Shown here: in pieces, positions 21,465 through 33,915 of the stretch
Layout of the letters: the number at the start of each line of letters is the position of its first letter
How positions within the stretch are numbered: the stretch's first letter is position 1
The notes under the pieces: model-generated
Database searches by the model: none
Told to the model about the DNA's origin: nothing
The model's input: only the letters and a program-made list of their open reading frames with translations
From: Castor canadensis
Lineage: Eukaryota; Chordata; Mammalia; Rodentia; Castoridae
NCBI RefSeq assembly: GCF_047511655.1
Contig: NC_133401.1
Location: 43,295,570-43,359,569, forward strand
Reading direction: 5' to 3'
DNA: 64,000 nt
Position numbers and translations under genes: made by a program

Positions 21465-21685
21465 TAAGATAATGACTATGAGGCTGCTATCTGGACTCAG
21501 ACTGCCTGTGTGTGATTCTGAGCAACCAGCTGTGTGTCTTTGGGCAAATGATTTTTTTAGGTCTCTATTTTCTCATCTGTGAGATGGGATGCTAATGGCA
21601 CCTCCAGCCGAGGGGGAATTAAATGAGATGATACGTGTCAAGCTTTTAAGAGTAAGTGCTTAAAGTTCTGGCTAATGTTAACATC
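21465..21685 (+). repeat. MIR SINE, nearly full length
   Basis: 'tgtgtgtctttgggcaaatg', 'ttctcatctgtgagatggga', 'aattaaatgagatgatacgt', 'aagtgcttaaagttctggc' in MIR order. Confidence 0.8.
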
Positions 21686-22558
21686 ATTGTACAGATGTGC
21701 CCCAATTAATTGAACTGATTACTCCCTGCTGGATATTTGGATTGTTTTCAACTGCTCTTGTAAGCAGTGCTAGGTAACAAATACCCTTGATGCTTAATTT
21801 GGGAATAGCTCCTTAAAAACTGGATTAAGTCTTTCTTAGAATCATTGGGCCATGAACATGCCCATTTGAAGGTTCTTAATACAATGGCCAAAATTCCCTT
21901 TAAAAAACAGTGCACTTTATCCTGCAGAAGGAATTTTTTTAACTACCAAGCTTTCTTGGAGCCCGCAAAACATTATATTTTATTAATGAGATTTTATTTC
22001 TAACATACTAGTTTCACTAATCTTGAAGTAATCAACATTGATTACTTCAGAGACATCTAACAGCTCCAGGGATCATGGGCACAGAGCTTTTAAGGTTCTA
22101 AAAACATGGACAAATGGTCCCTAGCTCACTGGCTTAGACCAGAGGTCAGATTGCTAACTTGTGGCCCCCTGTTTTACACTCTTGTCTATTTATGTTGATC
22201 ATTGGTTTGTAAAATACAATGGCGTGTGCCTTGTCACACAGATGCCCCATCTGAGTGAGCTCTCCTAGAGCCAGGGATACAGGAAAGGATGTGATTCCCT
22301 TTTCCTAGCAGGTCTATGGGTGATGCTGTATCACTGGGCAAGGAGGGGGCTTGATCTCTGACATACTTGTAGGGCACAGACTCTCTACTGGCCTCAAGGC
22401 TGAGAGGGAAGGTACTGGGGGGTCTTTGGATAGGTATGGTGGCAGAGTTAAGTGGGCATGGGGGAGGCAATTCTTTGTATAGTAGCTCTGCCTACTTCAA
22501 GGAGGTTCTCTGGGCTACAGTGTAGGGCAACACACATGGCCTGCCTCCTGGAGGGCAG

Positions 22559-22598
22559 CCTGCTCTCTCTCTCTCTGGCTCTCTCTCTCTGTCTCTCT

Positions 22599-22636
<38 letters not shown>

Positions 22637-22638
22637 GT

Positions 22639-22686
<48 letters not shown>
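22559..22686. repeat. Compound (CT)n-(GT)n microsatellite
   Basis: About 80 bases of CT units with a few GG and GT interruptions pass into an uninterrupted 45-base GT run (22642-22686). The join of a polypyrimidine and an alternating tract is common in rodents. Reading frames through it are artefacts. Confidence 0.97.
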
Positions 22687-22688
<2 letters not shown>

Positions 22689-24830
22689 ACATCCAAGTGG
22701 TTGCAGTCATGCCAGGTTCTACAGGACAGTTCTATGGGAGACACAGGTGTACAGGCACAGAGGAGGGAGGAAGCAGAAGCAGCACCCATTCAATGAGGGA
22801 GTAGACACTTGGCCGAGCCCCCCTCTCCCCCGGTTTCACTCACTGAACACCTGCTGTGGGCCAGGCTGTGCACAAGGTGCTAAGGACTTAAACTGCAAGG
22901 AGAGGCATGTGTGGGGAAGGTGGGCGTCAACCACAGCCATAGGTACAAACCTGGAAGTCCTGCAGAGCTAGGATCCATGAGGAAGCTGGTGCCATAGGAC
23001 TGAGCAGGAGATCTGGCTAGGCAGAGGTGGGGACTGAAGGATGAGGGGTCCACCAGGCAACCATGGAAAGAGGCCATTTCTGCCCTTTACTGTCCCTGCT
23101 GTTCACACGACCATCTCCTGTGGGGACTCCCCTACTCCAAGCCCTTCCTTGAAAGTCCCCAGCAGGGCCTGCCCCTCATGGCCAGCATCTGCCATCCTCC
23201 CCATTGACTGAGCTCAGCCAGTGTTTCATCCCTCAGGCAGGTAGGCAGGCAGGATCTTTGTTTGGCCCCTCTGCCCAGTGCTCCTCCCCAATCCTCACTG
23301 AGCCCATGTCCACTCCTCAGATCCACCCTCTCTAGCAGCCCTGACAGCAGGCACTCTCGATGCCTTGATCCACCTGACTTGCTTCACTTGAAACAACGTC
23401 AGATCATGCTACCTCAAGTTTATTTGGGGGCTTATTGAGGGGAATCTGGGTCTGCAGAGCCCACAGCCATGCTTGGCATGCAGCAGGGACTCGTTTCTTA
23501 TCTAAATAGAAGCGTGTTTCACGCAACAGCCCAGGGCTGTGAGAGAGCAGTGCTGAATTTAGGCTGTGCAAATGAAGAGGTCTGTGTGACAATGTGTGTG
23601 TGTGCTTGTGGAGAAAAGAAAGGGGAGATCTAGGTAGGCTGCAGTTTCCCCGGAAGCTGGTTCTTCCTCAGGGCATTTGCTTTAGCATGACAGTGGCTGG
23701 GACGCAGGCAGCTGGGTACACCTCAAAGTGTTGAGGGAGGTGAGGCTTCACTGGTTATGGCTGCTTTCCTGCCCTGGGGTGGGGAGGGGGCGGGAGACAG
23801 ACAGTTTCTCTCCCATCTTTACCCCTAATTCTCTCTGTGACTGACCTTCTTCTCAGAAGGGGAGTCCTTCATATGTTCCTGATGGGACAGGACTCCTAGA
23901 GTCCAGTGCTGGTAGTTGCTGAGGCCCAGAACAGGGCAAGATGTCACATGTGATCACTAACATGTCTTGCCCCAGATGCTAACTCTAGGGTGCAATCCTG
24001 GGCTCTGGCAACCTGTCTGGCCCCATGATATGGCAGGTCCTCCAAAATACCTGCTTCCAGTGGGTTGTGTGACTGCCAGCTCTGAGTCCAAGCCTGGTGA
24101 GCACCCCTCACTCACCCATCCTTGTGCCTGGAGGTCCATGGGCCTCTTTCTGAGTGTTGCCCAGTCTGTGGAACCCCAGAAAGCTGTGTGCCTCTTCTGC
24201 TGGTCTCCTCTAGCTATAGTTCTGCTCTAGCCACAGTCCTGGGTAGTGACCCCCATCCCAGGACCTTGCTGTGAGGTGGATGGGGCTAAGGGCAGAGGCT
24301 GTCCAGGACAACTTCTGGTTTTGTTCTTTACATTGGGAATAGTTAGGGATTCTGAGCAACGTAAGCCTGGAGGAAGTGACAGAGGATACAAGCCAGGTGG
24401 TATTGAGCTAGGCTCAGGCAGCCCTGTGGCAGAAGACGGCCCCTTCCACTCACATGGGTAATGGGAGGCACTGCAAGAACTCCCTCAAACATGGAGAAAG
24501 TGCTGGCTGCCAGTCAGGCAGACCAACAAGCAGCACTTATACTGACATTTATGCATTTAACAGCATGCCTTTGCAAATAGGCATCTTAACTATATCAAGT
24601 TAAGCACAAGCAAAAATGTTTCCAAAGAAGACTCCCAACATGTAAATGAGCAAAGGGCATCAAAGGACAACTAAAGGGGAAAAAATAAAGAAAAATAATT
24701 AAGCATTTCAAAAAAGAATGTGAACTCTTATTAGCAACCAACAAAAAGCACATTACATGTGTAGTATTATGGCATTTTGCTTTGGGAGCTATCCAATAAG
24801 GAACTCTTTATTTCAAATAGTAATATTCAG
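22687..24830. other. Single-copy non-coding sequence
   Basis: About 2.1 kb with no exon, retrogene or repeat that I can name. Confidence 0.4.
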
Positions 24831-24842
24831 AGCTTATAATGG

Positions 24843-24930
24843 AAGCTGAAAGTGTGGCTTGAGAGGTAGAGCACCTGCCTAGCAAGCACAAAGCCCTGAG
24901 TTCAAACCCCAGTACCACTAGGAAAAAAAA
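24843..24930 (+). mobile_element. tRNA-derived SINE (ID-like), sense, with target-site duplication
   Basis: 'gtggcttgagaggtagagc', 'ctgcctagcaagcacaaagc', 'gagttcaaaccccagtacc' then an A tail. It is flanked by agcttataatgg (24831-24842) and agctgataatgg (24931-24942), one mismatch in 12. The A box and B box of the Pol III promoter are recognisable, so it is a comparatively young copy. Confidence 0.88.
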
Positions 24931-25691
24931 AGCTGATAATGGTCAAGGGGGCAAGGACCAGCTAAGCACTGATAGTGGGACTTTCAATTGGTACAAGATT
25001 TTGGGAAGTTGTATTTATGGTCTGTATCCAGAGTGTTTGAAGTAAACCATTTCACTCCACTAACTCACCTCAGAAAATCAATTTAAAAATCCGATAGCAG
25101 AGAAATGCAATTTACAAGCATATTCCTTGTTCAAAATAAAGTACTGTGGACCAGGTCCAGTGGTATTCACTTTAGTGAGGCCTTGGGTAACTTTTAACTC
25201 CACTTGGCAGCTCCTGGCAATGGGTGACAGGCCTGTGAGCCTTGCAGCGGGCACTGCAGGAGGGCAGATAGAATCCTGCCTTAGATCGCCTTTGCACAGC
25301 TGATCAGCCTGCCCCATGAGTCCACAGCCCACTACTTGCCTCTCCAGGCAGCTCTGCCTCACAGTTACAGCAGGTAATGTCCCACTGGTTCTGTCTGTCA
25401 CCTGATTTCTAGGTGCCTGGTGGTGCTGCCCCTTGCTACCCTGCAGTGAGCCCACCTCCAAGCTGCTTCACAAGTCAAGGTCTTACAGCCACCTGTCCTG
25501 CTGTTCCTTGGCCAGGCTACTTTTTCCTGCCTACCTTCCTGAATTTGCCAACATGGCAACTCACAGGGAAGCTTCCCTGACTGTATGTGTATGTAGTGTT
25601 CCTTTCTTCTCCTCATCCCAGCCTAGGAGAGGTCCCTAGTATCTGCCACCAAGTTCTAGCTCCCCTAGCCCTTTTATTAAGTCTGTACAAG

Positions 25692-25790
25692 TTAGGATAT
25701 TTTGGGGGGGAGTGCAGTGCTGGGGATCAAGCTCAGAACCTTGTCTCTGCTAAGCAAACACTGCACCATTGAGCTATATCCCTAGTCTTC
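25692..25790 (-). mobile_element. tRNA-derived ID-like SINE, antisense
   Basis: 'gtgctggggatcaagctcag', 'gctaagcaaacactgcaccat', 'tgagctatatccctagtc' is the reverse complement of the ID-type body. No clear target duplication is seen. Confidence 0.75.
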
Positions 25791-25964
25791 TTAGCTCCTG
25801 TCTTCTCACCCTTGCAAAGGCTTTGCAGGGTATTTATGGTCAGTGGGTTGCTCTGTGTCTTTCTGGTTTAGTCCAATGTCTCAGCATAAGCACAGGGCCT
25901 TGCACACAGTAGGTGCCCAATGAAGGAATGACTGGATGAATGGTAAGTGCCTTAATGTCTGTCT

Positions 25965-26200
25965 GGTGAGTTATGGAGTCAGACTTTCTGGGTTAGAAGA
26001 CTGCCATACCACTCTGCACCTCTCTCTGTGCCTCTGCCTCCTCATGGGTACAAATAACACTGATGGCGATGGCGGTAATAACAACAACAACAGAAAAACG
26101 GGGCTGCCATGAAGATTAAATGAGCCTGTGTAGGACAAACATGTAGCACAGAGCCTTGTACATGGCAGGTATTCCACGGATGTTCATTTCTGTTTTTGTT
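25965..26200 (+). repeat. MIR SINE with internal (AAC)n expansion
   Basis: 'atggagtcagactttctggg', 'cctctgcctcctcatgggta', 'aagattaaatgagcctgtg', 'cacagagccttgtacatggc' in MIR order, with a short AAC run at 26080-26093 where MIR usually has ATAATA. Confidence 0.75.
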
Positions 26201-26225
26201 TTATGAATATTAAATATGTCATTAT

Positions 26226-26400
26226 TAGAGAGCACTTAGAACTATTCTAAGTGCTGTGCAAATATTAGTTTATTTAATTTTCATAATAACCACATAAAGA
26301 AGGGTTGCCTTATTTTATAGGTGGTAAAACTGAGGCACGGAGAAGGTAAGTACCTTGCCCCAAGTGATTAGCAAAGGACAGCGCTGAGGTTCAAATTCAA
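26226..26400 (-). repeat. MIR SINE, antisense
   Basis: 'ctattctaagtgctgtgc', 'gtggtaaaactgaggcacgg', 'agtaccttgccccaagtgat', 'aggttcaaattcaaatgg' is the reverse complement of MIR. It lies 26 bp from a sense MIR, giving an inverted pair. Confidence 0.8.
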
Positions 26401-29400
26401 ATGGGCTGGCTTTGGAGTCCTGTTCTGTGCTATTGCTGCCCCTCCCAGGAGAAGGGGGGAACCCATCCCTACTACCCCTCTGCTCAGTCTCGCTGGCTCT
26501 CCTCTCCCACGCTGCTGCCCTCAGGTCCTCAGTGCTTCTCCTTGCCTGTACCCTAGAGCTTCCATCCAGCGGGTGCTGCCAGCACTAGCTAGCAAAAGCA
26601 CAAGATATCCATGCATTCTTTGGAGCCTCATGTATTAAAAATTATTCATTGCTTATCTGAAATTCAAATTTAACTGGCTTTCCTGTATTTTAACTGGCAA
26701 CCCTACATCCAGTACCAGAGAATGGCAACATGGTTTGGGGCCACCCCTCCTTCAATGAGTGGCCTCTTCTGCAGTGATCTCAGAACTACAGAACCTGGGT
26801 TTGGCATGGGCAGGGGTAAGAGAAGGACACATGCGTTATGAACTCTTGCATGGCAAAGTGGGGATTCTGCTCTAGACTTTGAACGGGCAGGCTTGTAGGA
26901 GGACCTGCCACAGGGAGGCAATAGCTTGACAGTGCTCAGGGATGGGGAAGATCAAGGCGTCACCAGAGCACTGTGAGTGTAGGGCAGGGGACCCTGGGAG
27001 CAGTGCTGCTAGGAGCTCCAACTTCCTGGATTGCAAGGGTCCATTGGAGAACTGCGGGCAGGAGGGTTCATGGCTAGTTTTTGACTTGTAGGAAGATCTC
27101 TTTGACTGTTGGGTGAGTATATGATAGCAGAGAGGGGGTTGGGAGGCAAGAGAAACCTTGGTCAAGGGAAGTCCTTAGGATAACACTTTGTCTCTGGATT
27201 CTTTGCCTTCTGAAAAATATAATGCAGAGATGAAACATTTGTTGTTAAGTGGGAGGTATTTGTGATGTTAGTGTTTTTATGTTGACTGACCTTTCTGTAA
27301 GTGGGGTCTCCAACAGCCAGAACCAAGAGCACAGCAGGAGAGAGGAAGTGAATGCCTTTGGGGTGAGGATTGGTGACTAATTTGCTTTGAAATGAGTGTC
27401 TCGGGGAGCCCAGGTAGGAGAACAAGGTCAAAGGCATCATCACTCAGAGGATTTCCCTGTCAGGTGAATACTAGCTTTGATTAATCTTGAATGAAAAAAA
27501 CTTTTTCAAGCAACTGTTTGAGAGATGTTGCAATTTTTTGTCTTAGCAACTAGTCATTGCTTCTGAACATGACCAGGTTCTTAACAGTGAGCGATTTAAG
27601 GCCTTAAAAGAATCGTCATAAACAGCTCCCGGGAGTCAAGAGCACAGCCCAGAATTTAAGCACATAATGGAATCATATCAAAAGCAAGGAGGAGCGGCAG
27701 GAACCATAAATCCTTGAAGTGCAAAATCTGTCCATTGTGAAACTTTTGCTGAAGGGAAACCAGATGTGGATGCTGGAGAGAGTGAGGCAGGAGAAGAGAT
27801 GCAGAGAAAGGGCCTCTTTGCAAAGGTAGGTGCCTGCCTCCCACTGCGTGTTGGCCAAGACCGAATCCAAGAGTTCTGGCTCAGGCCATGGAAGTGGGGG
27901 CAGGTTGTCTCCCACGTGCCAGGGCTGGGAGGTCCAATGTCAAGAGCGGAAAGGCAGAGGCTGAGGGTTCCATGTGGTACGCACCACTGCTTCAATTGGA
28001 CTAACACATTTTACAAGGTTTTCCTGTATTTTTGTCTTTGAAGACTCAACATTTGGAGCAGTTCTTTAAAAAATGCATTTGAGAGATCACAAAGAGAAAA
28101 AAATGACGAACATATGTGGAAATTCACTTGGAATGGGAAAAGGCAAACTTGTCTCAGTTGCCATCCTTGCCCTGGGTTGGGGAGTGGATTGTACTCAGAT
28201 GCACAAAACTCTCTGAAAACATCAAGCAGAACACTTGCTGAGCACCCACTCTGTGCCACACATCTTGCCAGGGCAGCAGAGTTGTAGACCAGCAGTTCAC
28301 TGGAGGCCTGCCGTGGAGAGAGACCCTAAACTAACAGGTCTGGGATTTCAGAGGGTGGCCATAAGGCAGTTGTACTCAGGTAGGGCTTGAGAGAACTTTC
28401 TTGAAGCAAGAAGTTGAGACACACCTTGAGTGATATTTCCACAGATAGGTAGAAGAGGGTGAATGAAGGTGATCCACCAGCACAGAACAGCAGAGATGGG
28501 AGCTGGAGGCCAGAGGTGGGTTATGGGAACTGGGTGATAGGAAGGCAGGGTGTGAGTAGGGAGAGGTGGGCAACAAGGGGGGCTTGGAACTGATTGAACT
28601 GGAAAATTGAATTTATGCCTAAATCTGCTCAAGGCCTTTTCAACTTCCATTTCTTAAACCAACAAACAAAGAAACAAGTAAGCCAAAATAAGCAAAAACT
28701 CAAATAAGCCCCACCGTTCTGAGGACAGTACAGCTGCTTTGACAAAAGGGACAAAAGGGAACCTTCCATACCTCCAGCAACCAGCCCAGGCTGTGCTGGT
28801 GCTCTGGGGCTTCCACATAATTACAGTCAGATGACACAATCTTGTCCACTCATCTTTCTTTGGTACATGCCACCTCATAAATGCTGCCACCCCACCTAGT
28901 CCCCACTTTTACTGTCTAGGGAGGCTTAAAAAGACCCTGGGATAAAATATAGACTTTCCAAAATATGAACAAGTCCCAGTTCAGTTGTTTTTAAATTTGC
29001 AGTGGCTTTAGGGGGCCCTTGAGGCCTTGCTCCCCATTTTACTCAACCACATGCCCTCCTAATACCATGACAGGTGAGCTGCATCACAGTCTGCCCAGTC
29101 CCTGGTCCCTGGCAGGCAGCTGGACTGACACCAGGCACTGGGCTCAGACCTCTTGGGGCCCCAGGTGAGTTTCCCAAACGTCAGTATTCAGAAGGGACAG
29201 GGCGCTGAAATATCAGCTTGTCAAAACTTGCTTTCTATAACTACTGGTAACATTTATGGGCTCTGGGTCTTGCCACAGCTGCCCATTTTCAGTGTATTTG
29301 GCAGCTGGCATGTTCTTATATACTATGGATTTTGGTCATGCATTTTCGGTCCAGTCTGTTGTCTTTCCTGATGCTGTAAATTCCAACTTGCCATTAAAGG

Positions 29401-29800
29401 AAGCAGAGAAAATGGTTGCCTTTCTGGAGGTGCCCAGAATGTAAGGATTTGAGCTGTCCTCACCCAGGGCTCCCCATCTTATAACCTCAGCAGCATAAAG
29501 CACTTGTAAAGGAAAGTCTGGAGGCTTCTCGTGTGCCGGCCCTCTGCCCTCCCTTCTTCTCTACCACCATGAACGGCATCACCTTCTGCAGCACGGTGCA
29601 GGGTTGCAGGAGGAGAGGGGTGAAATGTTGGATGAGGGGCCTTTCCCATCCTCCTCTCCCCACAGGGCCTAACCTTAGTGGCCCGTGGTTGCTGGGAAAC
29701 AGTGCATGGTCCCTGAGTGCCTTTGCTCTGTGTCTGGGCCTATAAAACTGCTTGGGACACCCAAGAATGCACCACACTCCCCTTGCAAAATGGCCCTTTA

Positions 29801-29802
<2 letters not shown>
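26401..29802. other. Single-copy non-coding sequence
   Basis: 3.4 kb with no coding exon recognised. Only a small MIR-like scrap (about 28230-28270) is seen. Confidence 0.4.
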
Positions 29803-29843
<41 letters not shown>

Positions 29844-29857
29844 TTTTTTTTTTTTTT
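29803..29857. repeat. (TG)n followed by poly(T)
   Basis: A 39-base TG run (29803-29841) followed by a 15-base T run (29843-29857). Confidence 0.95.
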
Positions 29858-30968
29858 AATGAAGGCACCTGGTCCCTTTAAACTCAGGGCTCTTGGCTGG
29901 CTGAGGCTGAGCTAGCAGGGAGAACAGAGTTGTGCTGGGGGACTGTAAAGCTTGAGCGTTTCCAGGGCTGCTGTGGCTTACCCCCTCCCCAACATCTGGG
30001 TTCAGGCTGCACTGCTCCCCTTGAGGGGTGGGGAAGCTTTGTAGGAAAGACAATAGCCTGGCTGTGTGGACTTCAGAGGGGGACATTCTGGGCCCTCTTG
30101 CAGGACATCCGTGATGGACTCTCCACCCAAAGGGGTTCCCATTGCCCTCCCTCAGACACAGCCTGGAGGGAGAGAAGAGATGTTAGGAGCCAACATGCAT
30201 TCCTTCTTGGCATGGGAGCTGGTGAGCAAATGATCCAGCCCTGCCTTTCAAGTGGCAGCTCTGGAAGATTCGGTCAAAACAGCCCTCACTGCCTATGCCT
30301 GTGACCTTTGCTGTTTCTAACCTCTCCCTACATCCTCATTCCTGACTGTATCAGCACAGAGCCAGGGCTTCTTGACCTTGAGAGCCTCAGAGCTAGGCAG
30401 GCACACAGGAAGGCCCTCAGCGGGATGCTGGCCCACCGACCAGAGGATCTACTTGCTTTGTTTCTGGAGAGACTCACCCACAGCTGGCTCTCTGTGCTGT
30501 GACCCAGAGAGTCAACTTCAGTCACATCCTACGTGTCTTAACCTCAGGTCTGCACTCAATGGATAGATAGTATTTTTAAGCTCTGGTGAGTCCAATCAGA
30601 ATGGGAAATGAAAGGGACTTTGATAGACTGGGGACAGCATGCCATTGAGTTAAGCAGTACTTGAAGTTGCTGAAGCAGCATCTACAGTTTCCAGCACTGT
30701 AGACACAGGGCCTCCCCAGGGCAGCATGGAGGACAAATTCAGAGGGGTTGACTGGTAAGTGGTGCCCCATTTCTGCAGGAGTTTGACTGATATCCAGGGA
30801 TTTGACGTCTTCATTAGCTCTTGTGCCCAGAGTTTCTTGTACCCAGAAGTGTGATCCTACCTTTAGTTATAATAATGAGAGTGCTAAATGGTGAGCAGAA
30901 GTTCAGAAAATGGGAGGTATAGTTAATGGGGACATGGGTATTCTTTTTGGAATCAGGGTTGTAGAAAT

Positions 30969-31245
30969 TTTTTTATCATATTGTTATACTAGGCTACATT
31001 GTGACATTTACAACGTGTTTATCATATATCTTAGTTAAATTCACCCACTCCATCATTCTCCTTTATCCTCCCTCTCCCATTCTTCAAGTAGTTTTAACAG
31101 GTCTCATTTTCCATTTTCATATATGAGTATGTAATATGTCCACCATATTAAGCCTCCTTCACCCTTTCCTTATGTCCTTTCCCCTTCCACTGATACCAAC
31201 CCCCAGATAGGACCTGTTTTACCTTCCTGTTGTAGGGAATGTTGA
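30969..31245 (-). mobile_element. L1 LINE 3' end, antisense
   Basis: The plus strand reads T-rich start, 'attgttatactaggctac', 'tcacccactccatcattc', 'atgtcctttccccttccac', 'gacctgttttaccttcctgt', which I recognise as the reverse complement of a rodent L1 3' UTR subfamily. It is 5'-truncated. Confidence 0.65.
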
Positions 31246-31749
31246 AGTAAAGACTTTATAACTTCTGGAACTAGCTTGCTGGCCACAGGCTGGACTGACT
31301 GCATACTTTCTGACCACAGGGCTCATGCCATCTCTTTGGCAGGTCCGGCCTTAGACACACAGTAGGGGCTCACCAAATAAGCATGGAGTGAATGAACACT
31401 TCTCTGGAGGGTTTGTTCAGGGTAAGAACGCAAGGCTCAGTCAATCAAAAGCAAAACAGACACTCTCAGATACTGTCACCTCCAAGAACAAGGGGTCAGA
31501 GGGGCTGCCACGGTGATTCCATCTGGGTGTCTGAGGATTGGAGTTTAGACAATCTCTTTTTAAATTTTGATGCTTGCTGGGTTAGACAACTGTTCAATTG
31601 CAGAACCGCTGCCTGAATTTCCCTTGAGAGAAAGTGGCTTCATTGGGGGATACTTGGATAGAATGAGAGGTTTGCTAAAATTGACACATCCCAATCCCCA
31701 AGTCCCATTGCAATCCAGAGTGTAGGGAGAGTTGGTAGGATACAGTGGG

Positions 31750-31940
31750 AAATATGGACTTTGGAACCAGACACTTGTTCAAATCCTGCTGTCACATCAT
31801 CTAGTTGTGTGACTTTGGGAAACCACTTAATCTCTTTCACCTCTGCTTCCTAATCTGTAAAATGGGGGCAAGTGCAGTTCCCTGGTGGGATAACTGGACA
31901 TTGCATGAGATAATATTGAGAGCACACCCCAGTGCCTGGC
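31750..31940 (+). repeat. MIR SINE
   Basis: 'ggactttggaaccagacac', 'ttgttcaaatcctgctgtc', 'tctagttgtgtgactttggg', 'ctaatctgtaaaatgggggc', 'agtgcctggcgtaggg' in order. Confidence 0.85.
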
Positions 31941-32824
31941 GTAGGGACCTCTGTGGTTGAACTACACTCAGTTGCTCTTCCCCCAGACTGCCACCAAGGG
32001 GAAGGGTAAAAGCAGAGCAGGAGGCAGCAAGGGTAGCATTGTTGTTGAAGAGCTCCATGAAAGAGGGTGAGGGGGCACAAAGCCTGGCTGAGTCTCATCT
32101 TCCTCCTCAATGACACCACTGCTTGGAGGGAGCCCAAGTGGATAGCCCTTTACAGGAGGAAGCATATGTTCACATATGATCTCAGGTCAACTTTTGCTGT
32201 TCCGTTAGGCAGGAGGCCCCGTGAGATTATGGCACCCATTCAAAGGTAAGGAAACTGAGGTGCAGAGCTGTGAAAGATATTGGGTAAGAAGCTTGGTCTC
32301 CCAACTCTGAGTTTGGGGAAGGCCTCAGTCTCATTGGTCTGAAGACCTTAGGCTCCATTTCCAAATGGTCCCTGGTAGAGGCAGGTGAAACCTCCCTCTT
32401 GTAACCGTTGATCCCTCACCCAGGTCTACACCCGTGCAGTTCCTTCCATGTGCTCTATTTGGAGACAAGATTTTATGGGGAAGGGAATGGTGTTGTAGCA
32501 TAATAAGTCCCATTGGATATCCCTCATGTTGAGCAACTTGTTGACTCTGCTCAACTTCACGGGCTTCCTGGAGATCAGACTTTAAGTGTCCCATACTGGA
32601 TGGGAAGTCTGTCAGTGGACAGGCACTGCTAGCCAGGGACGTAGAGCTACCAATGAACATCCTTACCACCCACTAAGGATGCAGAATTATCAATGGATGG
32701 ACGTCATTGACCAGGAACTTTGGGTCACTTATTCAGTAGCTCCTTCTTGATAGGTTAGCAAAGCTTTTATGTCTCCCACCTTGCCTTTTCTGGGCAGACA
32801 GACATTCACTCTTACGGGACTGTT

Positions 32825-32947
32825 GTATGGTGGCAGCAGAGAGCAGATGTTTTGAATTGAGATGGGCTTGGGTATAAATCCTGGTTTTATCTCTTCTTAG
32901 ATATATGACTTTTCTCAGCCTGTTTCCTCATTTGCAGCTTGGAGATT
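32825..32947 (+). repeat. MIR SINE, 5' half, split by an L1 insertion
   Basis: 'tgggcttgggtataaatcctg', 'gacttttctcagcctgtttc', 'ctcatttgcagcttggaga' gives the 5' and central MIR. It is cut by the L1 at 32948 and continues at 33790. Confidence 0.8.
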
Positions 32948-33789
32948 TTTTTTAAAATTTTTATTGTTTTATTATTCATATGTGCAAACAAGGCTTGGGT
33001 CATTTCTTCCCCCTGCCCCCACCCCCTCCCTTACCACCCACTCCGCCCCTTCCCTATCCACTCTACCCCCTCGATACCCGGCAGAAACTATTTTGCCCTT
33101 ATCTCTAATTTTGTTGAAGAGAGAGTATAAGCAATAATAGGAAGGAACAAGTGTTTTTGCTAGTTGAGATAATTATAGCTATACAGGGAGTTGACTCACA
33201 TTAATTTCCTGTGCGTGTGTGTTACCTTCTAGGTTAATTCTTTTTGATCTAATCTTTTCTCTAGTTCCTTGCCCCCTTCTCCTATTGGCCTCAGTTGCTT
33301 TTAAGGTAACTGCTTTAGTTTCTCTGCATTGAGGGCAACAAATGCTAGCTAATTTTTTAGGTGTCTTACCTATCCTCACCCCTTCCTTGTGTGCTCTCGC
33401 TTTTATCATGTGCTCAAAGTCCAATCCCCTTGTTGTGTTTGCCCTTGATCTAATGTCCGCATATGAGGGAGAACATACGATTTTTGGTCTTTTGAGCCAG
33501 GCTAACGTCACTCAGAATGATGTTCTCCAATTCCATCCATTTACCAGCAAATGATAACATTTCATTCTTCTTCATGGCTGCATAAAATTCCATTGTGTAT
33601 AGATACCACATTTTCTTGATCCATTCATCAGTAGTGGGGCATCTTGGCTGTTTCCATAACTTGGCTATTGTGAATAGTGCTGCAATAAACATGGGTGTGC
33701 AGGTGCCTCTGGAGTAACCTGTGTCACAGTCTTTTGGGTATATCCCCAAGAGTGGTATTGCTGGATCAAATGGTAGATCAATGTTTTGT
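32948..33789 (-). mobile_element. L1 LINE, 5'-truncated, antisense, 12-bp target-site duplication
   Basis: From right to left (L1 sense): the last part of ORF2, its stop, a 3' UTR with a G-rich tract (seen as ccctgcccccaccccctccc on the plus strand) and an A-rich tail at 32948. It is bounded by a perfect duplication agcttggagatt at 32936-32947 and 33790-33801. The perfect duplication and well-kept ORF2 end mark it as fairly young. About 842 bp. Confidence 0.93.
33450..33789 (-). pseudogene. L1 ORF2 C-terminal remnant
   Basis: The minus-strand frame reads ...PLLGIYPKD...PMFIAALFTIAKLW...PTTDEWIKKMWYLYTMEFYAAMKK and ends at SLICGH, the C-terminal region of L1 ORF2 after the reverse transcriptase domain. 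It is cut at its 5' side by the truncation of the element. There is no intact endonuclease or reverse transcriptase. Confidence 0.88.
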
Positions 33790-33801
33790 AGCTTGGAGAT
33801 T

Positions 33802-33915
33802 AATTACATCTACCTCATAAGGATATTGTGAAGTTTACATGAAGAAATACTTGTAAAATACATGGCATAGTGACTGGCACACAGCACATACTCCGTACAT
33901 GTTAACCTTCATTAT
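33802..33915 (+). repeat. MIR SINE, 3' half, continued after the L1
   Basis: 'acatctacctcataaggat', 'gtaaaatacatggcatagtg', 'actggcacacagcacatac' complete the MIR begun at 32825. Confidence 0.8.

Noticed and set aside
22448-22796. Frames with Thr-His and Arg-Glu repeats
   Set aside because: Produced by the CT-GT microsatellite.
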